This document shows, in pieces, positions 34,265 to 41,928 of a stretch of DNA of 64,000 bases. The DNA lies in assembly GCF_033843645.1 (NCBI RefSeq), contig NZ_JAWXVZ010000001.1, positions 62,001 through 126,000 on the forward strand, in the 5' to 3' direction. The position numbers were made by a program, and so were the translations under genes. Source of the stretch: Pseudovibrio zosterae. GTDB taxonomy: Bacteria; Pseudomonadota; Alphaproteobacteria; Rhizobiales; Stappiaceae. The notes under the pieces are model-generated. The model was not told where the DNA came from. It searched no databases and saw nothing but the letters and a program-made list of their open reading frames with translations. Within the stretch, counting starts at the first letter, position 1, and every line of letters starts with the position of its first letter.

Positions 34265-35881
34265 ATGACATCGTTGTCGCTGTTTGCCGAGCGTGTCGCT
34301 CGTCCATTCCTGCTGTCATGGGGGCTACGTCGATCGTTGCTCGCCACGACCCTTGGGGCCGCCGCGGCGGTGTCCATGCCGCCCTATGGCGCCTTTCCGC
34401 TTCTTTTCCTGTGTTTCCCCTGCCTCATATGGCTTTTGGATGGCGCGACCGCCAGCTCGGAGGGGGATAAGCGGCGAAACGCGCGTCGTTTCTTCTCCAT
34501 TGGCTGGGCCTTCGGCTTCGGTTTCTTTCTGGTTGGTCTTCTCTGGATCGGTGAGGCCTTCCTGGTGGAGGCGGAGACCTATGCGTGGATGATGCCGTTT
34601 GCCGTGGTTATCCTCCCCGCAGGTCTGGCCTTATTCCCTTCTGTCCTCCTCTCGCTTGCCAGCCTCTTCTGGCGGCAAGGATCCTCTCGCATATTGGTAT
34701 TTGCCGTCGCATTCACGCTATGCGACTACGTGCGCGCCCACGTTTTTACAGGGTTTCCCTGGAATTCTTGGGGTTACGCCGTTGTGCAGAGTGATCAGCT
34801 GGTGCAGCTCGCGGCCTACATCGGATTGTTCGGCCTAAGTTTTCTGGTGTTGTTTGTTGCCGCAAGTCCGGCCTTGCTTCTGAAAGAGAGTAACACTGGA
34901 AGTCGTAAGCCTGTTTTACTTCTGGCCGGGGTTCTGGCAATCGCCGCGCTGGTGCTGGGAACACTGCGCTGGACAGACCGCAGTCAAGCATTCGTAGAGC
35001 CGAATATTCTAATTGTGCAGCCAAATGTGCCGCAGAGCGAGAAGTGGAAGCCTGAAAATCGTGACAAGCTTTTGCCGCACTATTTGGAGATGACCGCTGC
35101 GGCGCTTAAAGGTGAGAAAAATGATTCAACTCGCCTCATCTTTTGGCCTGAATCTGCATTTCCATTCTTATTGACGCAAGAGCCTGGCGCGCTCGCCATG
35201 ATTGCTGAGGTGCTTCCACAGAATACTTACCTAATCACAGGTGGTATTCGTGCGGACTATGGCGCGCAAGGAGCCACTAACTTCTACAATAGTGTCTATC
35301 TGGTTGACGCTAATGGAATTGTGGTTGACGTATACGATAAGGTGCGTCTGGTGCCGTTTGGAGAGTACCTTCCATTCCGTGAAATTCTGCAATCTATTGG
35401 TGTGGAGCGCCTCGTGCCGGCGCCCAGCGACTTCACGGCGGGCTATCGTTACAGATCGATTAGTATTTCTAATGATCTCAGTTTTCAGCCCCTGGTCTGT
35501 TACGAGGCGATTTTCCCGCAATCTCGGCTTAATATGTCAGAAAGACCGCAGTTTCTGGCAAATATAACTAACGATGGGTGGTTTGGAGACAGTTCCGGCC
35601 CCTATCAGCACCTGATGCAAGCAAGGATGCGCGCTGTCGAACAAGGTATTCCAGTGATACGTGCAGCCAACACAGGTGTTTCTGCGGTGATTAGCCCTCA
35701 CGGTGAAATACTATCAGAAGTTGTCTTGAATAGGGCGGGTAGCATCAAAGCAGCTCTCCCAAAAATACTGGAACCTACACTCTATGGAAGATGGGGTGAC
35801 TGGATTTCTCTGGTGTTTATTCTCGGTTGTGTTTGTCTCCTATTGGTATTTGGGGTACTTTTACATGCTCGTAGAGATTGA
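34265..35881 (+). CDS. lnt: apolipoprotein N-acyltransferase
   Basis: Inner-membrane enzyme adding the third acyl chain to lipoproteins. 538 residues from ATG 34265. The first half is membrane segments (ATTLGAAAAVSMPPYGAFPL, FAVAFTLCDYVRAHVFTGFP and others). The periplasmic nitrilase domain holds the catalytic Glu in FWPESAFPF, Lys in YDKVRLVPFGEYLPF and Cys in PLVCYEAIFPQ. A final membrane helix ends the chain. The gene starts GC-rich and becomes clearly AT-richer in its second half. Confidence 0.95.
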   Translation: MTSLSLFAERVARPFLLSWGLRRSLLATTLGAAAAVSMPPYGAFPLLFLCFPCLIWLLDGATASSEGDKRRNARRFFSIGWAFGFGFFLVGLLWIGEAFLVEAETYAWMMPFAVVILPAGLALFPSVLLSLASLFWRQGSSRILVFAVAFTLCDYVRAHVFTGFPWNSWGYAVVQSDQLVQLAAYIGLFGLSFLVLFVAASPALLLKESNTGSRKPVLLLAGVLAIAALVLGTLRWTDRSQAFVEPNILIVQPNVPQSEKWKPENRDKLLPHYLEMTAAALKGEKNDSTRLIFWPESAFPFLLTQEPGALAMIAEVLPQNTYLITGGIRADYGAQGATNFYNSVYLVDANGIVVDVYDKVRLVPFGEYLPFREILQSIGVERLVPAPSDFTAGYRYRSISISNDLSFQPLVCYEAIFPQSRLNMSERPQFLANITNDGWFGDSSGPYQHLMQARMRAVEQGIPVIRAANTGVSAVISPHGEILSEVVLNRAGSIKAALPKILEPTLYGRWGDWISLVFILGCVCLLLVFGVLLHARRD

Positions 35882-36070
35882 CGCGAGGCAAGAAATATCG
35901 TCAACATAGACTTGCGTGAGATGAGTGGTGGTCTTCGCGGTAAAGGCGAATTGTATCGCGATCTCTAATGCACTGCCGAAACAAAAAAGCGAAGTCCTGC
36001 TTCAGCAGTACTTCGATAAAAAGCAACAGACGGTTAGTAACCACAATTATGAAAGAAGAGGGCCGTTGCA
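35882..36070. other. lnt-XRE intergenic region
   Basis: AT-rich, 189 bases. It contains the minus-strand terminator at 35984-36015 but no gene on that strand to account for it. The XRE promoter was not resolved. A short minus-strand open frame (35901-36089) includes the hairpin itself and is not credible as a gene. Confidence 0.45.
35984..36015 (-). terminator. minus-strand Rho-independent terminator with no known gene
   Basis: CGAAGT and CTGC (35990-36000) pair with GCAG and ACTTCG (36005-36015), ten pairs with a single C-T mismatch and a TTCA loop. On the minus strand a TTTTTT run follows (35984-35989 is A6 on plus). On the plus strand no T run follows. It therefore ends leftward transcripts, although neighbouring genes all run rightward. 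Confidence 0.6.
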
Positions 36071-36478
36071 ATGGCCAGTAAAAAGGCACCTAATCCCATC
36101 GATGTTCATGTCGGGAGCAGAGTCCGGCTTCGTCGCATGATGCTGGGCATGAGCCAGGAAAAGCTTGGCGAAAGTCTCGGAATTACCTTTCAGCAAATCC
36201 AGAAGTACGAAAAAGGCACAAACCGCATAGGCGCAAGTCGCTTGCAGCACATCGCGACAATTCTGAAGGTTCCGGTTGCCTTCTTCTTTGAAGATGCGCC
36301 CGGATCGCCAGAAGAAGCTCAAGGGGTCGGGGACAACCCTCAAACGACCTATGTAGTTGATTTTTTATCTTCGTCGGACGGTCTGGCGCTCAACAAGGCG
36401 TTCGTGCGCATTGAAGATCCCAAAATTCGAAAAAAGCTAGTTGAACTTGTCAAGAGTTTAGCGGGCGAAGACGCTTGA
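36071..36478 (+). CDS. XRE/HTH-family transcriptional regulator
   Basis: 135 residues. The Cro/CI-type helix-turn-helix covers residues 14-70 (RVRLRRMMLGMSQEKLGESL, then TFQQIQKYEKGTNRIGASRL). The C-terminal part (DFLSSSDGLALNKAFVRIED) is a short conserved tail of this alphaproteobacterial group, which is frequently next to metK. It is upstream of metK by 127 bases with a promoter and palindrome between. Its targets are unknown; metK is a tempting one. Confidence 0.88.
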   Translation: MASKKAPNPIDVHVGSRVRLRRMMLGMSQEKLGESLGITFQQIQKYEKGTNRIGASRLQHIATILKVPVAFFFEDAPGSPEEAQGVGDNPQTTYVVDFLSSSDGLALNKAFVRIEDPKIRKKLVELVKSLAGEDA

Positions 36479-36512
36479 ATTTTCGGATTGATGCGCCAAT
36501 TGAAAAGTTGGA

Positions 36513-36541
36513 CTTGACCAAGTGCACTGCCTTGGTTCATT
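36513..36541 (+). promoter_or_regulatory. candidate metK promoter with internal palindrome
   Basis: CTTGAC (36513-36518) is a perfect alphaproteobacterial -35; the -10 (TTCATT at 36536, or CATTAA one base on) is weak. The spacer contains ACCAAG (36517-36522), eight bases, CTTGGT (36531-36536), an exact inverted repeat placed where a repressor would block polymerase. Confidence 0.4.
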
Positions 36542-36550
36542 AACGTGCTG

Positions 36551-36572
36551 AAGCGGCGGGTTTCCGTCGCTT
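36551..36572 (+). terminator. hairpin with T-rich tail before metK
   Basis: AAGCGGCGG (36551-36559) pairs with CCGTCGCTT (36564-36572), one wobble, tetraloop GTTT, then CTTTGTTTTAT. It ends 33 bases before the metK ATG. It is either the terminator of the XRE gene or an attenuator in the metK leader. Confidence 0.55.
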
Positions 36573-36605
36573 CTTTGTTTTATCTTCCCAGAAGGACGTT
36601 TGCCA

Positions 36606-37790
36606 ATGGCTCGTCAAAGCTATCTTTTTACTTCCGAGTCGGTCTCTGAAGGCCACCCGGACAAGGTCTGCGACCGCATCTCGGACGCAGTTGTTGATGC
36701 CTTCCTCCGCGAAATGCCGGAGGCACGCGTTGCCTGCGAAACGCTGGCAACCACCAACAAGTTGGTTATCGCCGGCGAGACGCGCGGCCCTGCATCTATC
36801 ACCAAGGACTACATCGCTCATCTTGCGCGTATGGCCGTTAAGGATATCGGCTACGAGCAGGAAGGTTTCCATTGGGAAAACCTGGACATTGACGTCATTC
36901 TGCATGGCCAGTCTGCGCATATTGCGCAGGGTGTCGATGCATCTGGCGACAAGGATGAGGGTGCAGGCGATCAGGGTATCATGTTTGGATATGCCTGCCG
37001 CGAGACGCCAGAGCTGATGCCAGCTCCAATTCTGTATTCTCACAAGATCCTGCGCATGTTGGCGGAGGCTCGCAAGTCGGGTCATGAGCCAACCCTTGGT
37101 CCTGATGCCAAGAGCCAGGTCACGGTGCGCTATGAAGACGGTAAGCCGGTTGGTGTGACCTCCATTGTGCTGTCCACTCAGCATCTGGACGAAGCCATGA
37201 CTTCCAACGATGTGCGCTCCGTTGTCGAGCCGTACATCCGCGCAGCGCTTCCGGCGGAGTGGATTAGCCCAGAGACCATTTGGCATATCAACCCGACTGG
37301 CAAGTTCGTCATCGGTGGCCCGGATGGTGACGCTGGTCTGACCGGCCGCAAGATCATCGTGGATACCTACGGCGGCGCAGCTCCACACGGTGGTGGCGCG
37401 TTCTCCGGCAAGGATCCGACCAAGGTGGACCGCTCGGCAGCTTATGCCGCGCGCTATCTGGCAAAGAATGTTGTGGCCGCAGATCTTGCGGACCGCTGTA
37501 CCATTCAGCTCTCCTACGCGATCGGCGTTTCCGAACCTCAGTCTGTGTTTGTAGATCTGCACGGTACTGGCAAGGTGGCAAATTCGGCGGTTGAGCGCGC
37601 TCTGCGCGAGGTGATGAGCCTGACGCCGCGCGGCATTCGTGAGCACCTTGGTCTTAACAAGCCAATTTACGAGCGTACCGCAGCATATGGCCACTTTGGT
37701 CGTGAAGCAGAGCAGGACGGCGGCTTCTCTTGGGAGCGCGTTGATCTGGTTCACACCCTTCACCAAATGCTGGAAAAAGAATACGCTTAA
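36606..37790 (+). CDS. metK: S-adenosylmethionine synthetase
   Basis: Makes SAM from methionine and ATP. 394 residues from ATG 36606 (AGAAGGA upstream). SEGHPDKVCDRISDAVVDA opens the protein; GAGDQGIMFGYA near residue 118 is the ATP/methionine signature; GGGAFSGKDPTKVDRSAAYA near 262 is the P-loop-like phosphate segment. I looked for a SAM riboswitch before it and found no match to SAM-II or SAM/SAH elements by eye. Confidence 0.98.
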   Translation: MARQSYLFTSESVSEGHPDKVCDRISDAVVDAFLREMPEARVACETLATTNKLVIAGETRGPASITKDYIAHLARMAVKDIGYEQEGFHWENLDIDVILHGQSAHIAQGVDASGDKDEGAGDQGIMFGYACRETPELMPAPILYSHKILRMLAEARKSGHEPTLGPDAKSQVTVRYEDGKPVGVTSIVLSTQHLDEAMTSNDVRSVVEPYIRAALPAEWISPETIWHINPTGKFVIGGPDGDAGLTGRKIIVDTYGGAAPHGGGAFSGKDPTKVDRSAAYAARYLAKNVVAADLADRCTIQLSYAIGVSEPQSVFVDLHGTGKVANSAVERALREVMSLTPRGIREHLGLNKPIYERTAAYGHFGREAEQDGGFSWERVDLVHTLHQMLEKEYA

Positions 37791-37813
37791 AACTGAAGCG
37801 ATAGAGGAATTGC

Positions 37814-37840
37814 ATCCGGCCGGCATCTTGTCGGCCGGAT
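37814..37840 (+). terminator. metK terminator hairpin
   Basis: ATCCGGCCG (37814-37822) and CGGCCGGAT (37832-37840) are perfect arms around a nine-base loop, then TTCTG. trmB begins 12 bases later, so some read-through is expected. Confidence 0.65.
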
Positions 37841-37851
37841 TTCTGTAAGTC

Positions 37852-38559
37852 ATGACTGATCATTACAAAGGGTCTTTTTTCGGCCGCCGCGTCGGCAAGC
37901 CGCTAAAGGACCGCCAGACGCGCCTAATCGAAGATTTTCTGCCAACGATTGCCGTTGATCCGACCACTCAAACTCCGCAGGACCTGAAATCACTTTTCGG
38001 GCCGGAGGTTGAGCAGGTGTGGTTGGAGATTGGCTTTGGCGGTTCCGAGCACTTGATGCATCGTGCGCGCCAGAATCCGGCCATTGGCTTCATTGGGGTA
38101 GAGCCGTTTCAAAGCGGTATGGCCAAAGCCGTCGCTTCGGTTCACGATGAAGGCTTGAAAAACGTGCGCCTCTATGATGATGACGCGACCAAGCTGCTTG
38201 ATTGGATGCCGGCGCAATGTCTGGATGGTGTTTATCAGCTCTATCCCGACCCTTGGCCGAAGAAGAAGCACTGGAAGCGTCGCTTCGTAAATCAGGTCAA
38301 CCTGACCCGTATTGCCCGTGCACTGAAGGTGGGATGCCAATACCGTTTTGCGAGCGATATTGATACCTATGTGGATTGGACCCTTGCCCACTGCTGGCAA
38401 CATCCGTCATTCGAATGGCTGGCGGAGCGCCCTCACGACTGGCGTGAGCCATGGGATGGTTGGCCGGGCACCAGGTACGAGCGAAAAGCAATTCGCGAAG
38501 GCCGTATCGGGCGTTACCTGTCTTTTGAGCGTTTGCCGGACGGTCAGACCGATCTTTAA
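37852..38559 (+). CDS. trmB: tRNA (guanine-N7-)-methyltransferase
   Basis: Methylates G46 in the variable loop of tRNAs. 235 residues. LEIGFGGSEHLMHRA near residue 60 is the SAM loop; FIGVEPFQSGMAKAV, and YPDPWPKKKHWKRRFVNQ near 137 with the DPWPKKxHxKRR family motif. The C-terminal FEWLAERPHDWREPWDGWP ends the fold. Directly after metK, which supplies its methyl donor. Confidence 0.96.
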   Translation: MTDHYKGSFFGRRVGKPLKDRQTRLIEDFLPTIAVDPTTQTPQDLKSLFGPEVEQVWLEIGFGGSEHLMHRARQNPAIGFIGVEPFQSGMAKAVASVHDEGLKNVRLYDDDATKLLDWMPAQCLDGVYQLYPDPWPKKKHWKRRFVNQVNLTRIARALKVGCQYRFASDIDTYVDWTLAHCWQHPSFEWLAERPHDWREPWDGWPGTRYERKAIREGRIGRYLSFERLPDGQTDL

Positions 38560-38594
38560 GCGCGATAAACTCATGCGTATGGGCCTCTTTTTTG

Positions 38595-38622
38595 TTGCAT
38601 AAGACAGGTAAATGTCTATATT
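38595..38622 (+). promoter_or_regulatory. candidate promoter of the rimP-nusA-infB transcript
   Basis: TTGCAT (38595-38600), 16 bases, TATATT (38617-38622). Transcription would start near 38629, about 35 bases before the leader terminator. No comparable promoter is seen between that terminator and rimP. Confidence 0.45.
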
Positions 38623-38628
38623 GCGCTC

Positions 38629-38698
38629 AAGAGTTCTCATCCGGCTCGTAAAGAGCGATAGGAGAGTGGGCCCGGACGGACCCGCTCTTTTTTATTAC
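38629..38698 (+). ncRNA. rimP leader RNA with attenuator-like terminator
   Basis: A hairpin GCTC/GAGC (38644-38656) precedes a strong terminator: AGAGTGGG (38663-38670) pairs with CCCGCTCT (38681-38688), one wobble, ten-base loop, then a T run at 38688-38693. An upstream CTC-A-TCC (38636-38642) can pair with GGAGAG (38661-38666) and would break the terminator stem. It could also be simply the trmB terminator or a short stable RNA. Confidence 0.5.
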
Positions 38699-38780
38699 CT
38701 GGGCCGGCCTGAAGGCTCACGTTGATGATCCGAGCGCCCATTTTTGAGCTGCGCTCCATAACAATCATAAAAGGTGAGAA

Positions 38781-39368
38781 GTGGAAGATCACGATCCGAG
38801 AATTGTTAAGGAACAAGGGCTTGAGGCCCGTGTTGCCGCAATTGTAGAGCCGGTCATTGAAGATCTTGGCTATCGGCTCGTGCGCATCCGTGTCAACGGC
38901 AACAATGGATGCACACTGCAGATCATGGCTGAGCGTTCGGATGGCACGATGACCGTCGATGGATGCGAAGAGATCAGCAAGGCTGTGTCGCCGGCATTGG
39001 ACGTGGATGATCCGATTAGCGGTGCATACCACTTGGAAATTTCTTCGCCGGGTATTGACCGTCCGCTCGTTCGCGCAAGCGACTTTGAGCGTTGGGCAGG
39101 TCACCTTGCGAAAATCGAAATGGCTGTTCCTCAGCAGGGGCGCAAGCGCTATCGCGGCATTATCGCTGGTGTCGAAAACGGCAAGGCCGTGGTCAAGATA
39201 AGCGACGTTGCGCCGGGTGAAGAAGATACAGCCCTGTTGCCGCTGGAAGAAATTGGCGAAGCGCGGTTGATCCTGACCGACGAGCTGATTGATGCGGCAC
39301 TGAGTGCAGACAAGGCGGCAAAGGCCGCCCGTGGTGAAAACGTCGACGAAGACTCTTACCACCACTAA
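38781..39368 (+). CDS. rimP: ribosome maturation factor RimP
   Basis: 30S assembly factor. 195 residues from GTG 38781, with AAGGTGAG before it. The N-domain ends in LQIMAERSDGTMTVDGCEEI-type sequence and the region VDDPISGAYHLEISSPGIDR near residue 79 is the RimP signature. C-terminal SH3-like domain follows, then a charged tail. First gene of the nusA-infB operon. Confidence 0.95.
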   Translation: MEDHDPRIVKEQGLEARVAAIVEPVIEDLGYRLVRIRVNGNNGCTLQIMAERSDGTMTVDGCEEISKAVSPALDVDDPISGAYHLEISSPGIDRPLVRASDFERWAGHLAKIEMAVPQQGRKRYRGIIAGVENGKAVVKISDVAPGEEDTALLPLEEIGEARLILTDELIDAALSADKAAKAARGENVDEDSYHH

Positions 39369-39464
39369 GAATGAAACCGTCCTTCGGGGCAGGCTCGCTG
39401 AGCCACCGTTTTTGTTGAGAGGCCTGCAAACAAGCGTGCAGGATGTTGAAGGAGTTGATGAGAC

Positions 39465-41144
39465 ATGGCCATCAGCGCAAACCGACTGGAACTGCTGCAG
39501 ATCGCTGATGCGGTTGCCCGAGAAAAGTCGATTGACCGCACGATTGTGATCGATGCCCTGGAAGATGCAATCCAGAAGGCTGCCCGGTCTCGCTATGGCA
39601 CGGAGACCGAGATCCGTGCTGAAATCAATTCAAAGACAGGTGAAATTCGCCTGCAGCGCCTCCTTCATGTGGTTGAGCAGGTTGAGAACGTATCTACTGA
39701 GATTGCGTTGGTCGATGCGAAGTCGCGAAACCCTGAAATTGGTCTGGGCGATTTCGTTGCTGAGCCTCTGCCGCCTCTGGACTTCGGGCGTATCGCTGCG
39801 CAGTCAGCCAAGCAGGTCATCGTTCAGAAGGTCCGCGAAGCAGAACGTGATCGTCAGTATGATGAGTTCAAAGATCGTATCGGTGAAGTGATCAACGGCG
39901 TCGTCAAACGCGTTGAATATGGCAACGTGATTGTCGACATCGGGCGCGGCGAAGCGATTGTACGCCGTGATGAGCTGATCCCACGTGAAGTGTTCCGCAA
40001 TGGCGACCGTATCCGTGCCTACGTTTACGATGTGCGCCGCGAGCAGCGCGGTCCGCAGATTTTCTTGTCACGCACGCACCCTCAGTTCATGGCCAAGCTG
40101 TTCATGCAGGAAGTGCCTGAAATCTATGACGGTGTCATCACCATCAAGGCAGTGGCGCGCGATCCAGGTTCCCGCGCTAAGATCGCTGTTCTGTCAAATG
40201 ACAGTTCCATTGATCCGGTCGGTGCCTGTGTGGGTATGCGTGGCTCTCGCGTTCAGGCCGTTGTTGGCGAGCTGCAAGGCGAAAAAATCGACATCATTCC
40301 TTGGAATGAAGACGCGGCAACTTTCATTGTGAACGCGCTTCAGCCTGCTGAGGTTGCCAAGGTTGTTCTGGATGACGAATCCGAGCGCATTGAAGTTGTT
40401 GTTCCAAACGACCAGCTTTCCCTGGCAATCGGTCGTCGCGGTCAGAATGTTCGTCTTGCTTCTCAGCTGACCGGCTGGGGCATCGACATCATGACAGAAG
40501 CCGAGGAATCCGAGCGTCGCCAGAAAGAGTTCCAGATCCGCTCCGATCTGTTCCAGGCTAGCCTCAACGTTGATGAGATGGTGAGCCAGTTGCTTGCATC
40601 TGAAGGCTTCACTTCAATCGAAGAAGTGGCGTATGTTGATGTCGAAGAAATCGCTTCTATCGAAGGCTTCGATCCTGACACCGCTGACGAAATTCAGGCC
40701 CGCGCGCGCGAATTCCTGGAAGAGCAGGAAGAAGAGTTGCGCAAGCAGCGTGAAGAGCTGGGTGTTTCTGAAGTTCTGACAAACGTTCCAGGTCTGACCT
40801 CCGCTATGCTGGTTGCACTTGGCAAGGACGACATCAAGACAATCGAAGACCTTGCTGGTTGCGCGGCTGATGATCTTATCGGCTGGACCGAGCGCCGCGA
40901 TGGTGAGACAGTACGTGTCGACGGTACTCTGACCGGCTACGAGCTCTCTCGTGCGGATGCTGAGTCGATTGTGATGGCAGCCCGCGTTGCGGCCGGTTGG
41001 ATCGAGCCGGAAGAACTCATTGAAATGGAAGCCGAAGACTCTGACGAGGATGCGGCAGAAGAGTCCGAAGAGGACGCAGGTGTTGACGCAGACGCCGTTT
41101 TCGAGCAAGAGAGCGGTGCAACGCAGGAAGACACCGAAAAATAA
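39465..41144 (+). CDS. nusA: transcription termination/antitermination protein NusA
   Basis: RNA polymerase-binding elongation factor, 559 residues. Domains in order: N-terminal RNAP-binding (ELLQIADAVAREKSIDRTIV), S1 (GEVINGVVKRVEYGNVIVDI, near residue 140), two KH domains (CVGMRGSRVQAVVGELQGEK and AIGRRGQNVRLASQLTGW), then two helix-hairpin-helix acidic repeats and a very acidic tail of Asp/Glu/Ala. GAAGGAG precedes the ATG. Cotranscribed with rimP and ylxR. Confidence 0.98.
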   Translation: MAISANRLELLQIADAVAREKSIDRTIVIDALEDAIQKAARSRYGTETEIRAEINSKTGEIRLQRLLHVVEQVENVSTEIALVDAKSRNPEIGLGDFVAEPLPPLDFGRIAAQSAKQVIVQKVREAERDRQYDEFKDRIGEVINGVVKRVEYGNVIVDIGRGEAIVRRDELIPREVFRNGDRIRAYVYDVRREQRGPQIFLSRTHPQFMAKLFMQEVPEIYDGVITIKAVARDPGSRAKIAVLSNDSSIDPVGACVGMRGSRVQAVVGELQGEKIDIIPWNEDAATFIVNALQPAEVAKVVLDDESERIEVVVPNDQLSLAIGRRGQNVRLASQLTGWGIDIMTEAEESERRQKEFQIRSDLFQASLNVDEMVSQLLASEGFTSIEEVAYVDVEEIASIEGFDPDTADEIQARAREFLEEQEEELRKQREELGVSEVLTNVPGLTSAMLVALGKDDIKTIEDLAGCAADDLIGWTERRDGETVRVDGTLTGYELSRADAESIVMAARVAAGWIEPEELIEMEAEDSDEDAAEESEEDAGVDADAVFEQESGATQEDTEK

Positions 41145-41273
41145 AATGGTCAGTTGTGCGCGGCGAGCCTTGGCTAGGCTGCGCACCTGCAGTTTTCGGA
41201 AAGCAGATTTTAGCTCGTTTGAGTGCGCAGTTTTGCGTCACTGAGCTGAGGCAAAGAATTAGGTAAGGTGTAA

Positions 41274-41921
41274 GTGGCGAAGAAAAATGAACCGACCGAA
41301 CGGAGCTGTGCGGTAACCCGCGATGTGCTCCCGGTAGATGATCTTCTTCGCTTCGTACTGGCGCCTGATAACACTGTTGTTGTTGATGTAAAAGGAACAC
41401 TTCCGGGCAGGGGAGTGTGGGTCACGGCGACGCGTGAGAAGGTCGAAGAAGCGATAAAGAAACGCGTCTTCGCCCGGGGCTTTAAGGAGCAGGTTACCGC
41501 CGAAGAAGGTTTGGCCGACCAAGTCGAGAAGGTTTTGGAACAGAAAGCTCTAGGCGCTCTGTCTATCAGTCGAAAGGCAGGTGAATTGGTCACCGGCTTT
41601 ACCAAGACTGAGAGCGCATTGAGATCCGGCGGTGTGCTGGCTCTGCTCCATGCCACAGATGCTTCGGATGATGGCGTTAAGAAACTGGCTGCCATCGCCG
41701 CTTCGATGAATACTAACGGCGGAACACGTGCGGTGCTTCGCCTGTTTACCTCGGCGCAAATGAATTTGGCATTGGGCCGGGACAACGTGATACATGCTGC
41801 ATTGCTGGCCGGTCAGGCTGGTCGGAATTGCCTAAACCAGGCGCAGAGACTTGCGCGGTTCCGGGGCACTTCCAACCAATCTGATGTAGCTGGTTCAAAG
41901 GGTGCAGTAGCGCAGGACTGA
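41274..41921 (+). CDS. YlxR-family RNA-binding protein with L7Ae-like domain
   Basis: 215 residues from GTG 41274 (AAGGTG upstream). The N-terminal YlxR (DUF448) part holds the RSCAVTRDVLP-like ERSCAVTRDVLPVDDLLRFV and GRGVWVTATREKVEEAI. The second half resembles the L7Ae/L30e fold (GALSISRKAGELVTGFTKTE, then NLALGRDNVIHAALLAGQAG). This fused form is usual between nusA and infB in alphaproteobacteria. It probably binds RNA or ribosomal parts; no reaction is known. Confidence 0.88.
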   Translation: MAKKNEPTERSCAVTRDVLPVDDLLRFVLAPDNTVVVDVKGTLPGRGVWVTATREKVEEAIKKRVFARGFKEQVTAEEGLADQVEKVLEQKALGALSISRKAGELVTGFTKTESALRSGGVLALLHATDASDDGVKKLAAIAASMNTNGGTRAVLRLFTSAQMNLALGRDNVIHAALLAGQAGRNCLNQAQRLARFRGTSNQSDVAGSKGAVAQD

Positions 41922-41928
41922 AGGCAAT

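Noticed and set aside
36479..36605. SAM riboswitch before metK
   Set aside because: I compared the leader by eye with the SAM-II and SAM/SAH patterns I remember and found neither the pseudoknot loop nor the conserved segments. An Infernal search would settle it.
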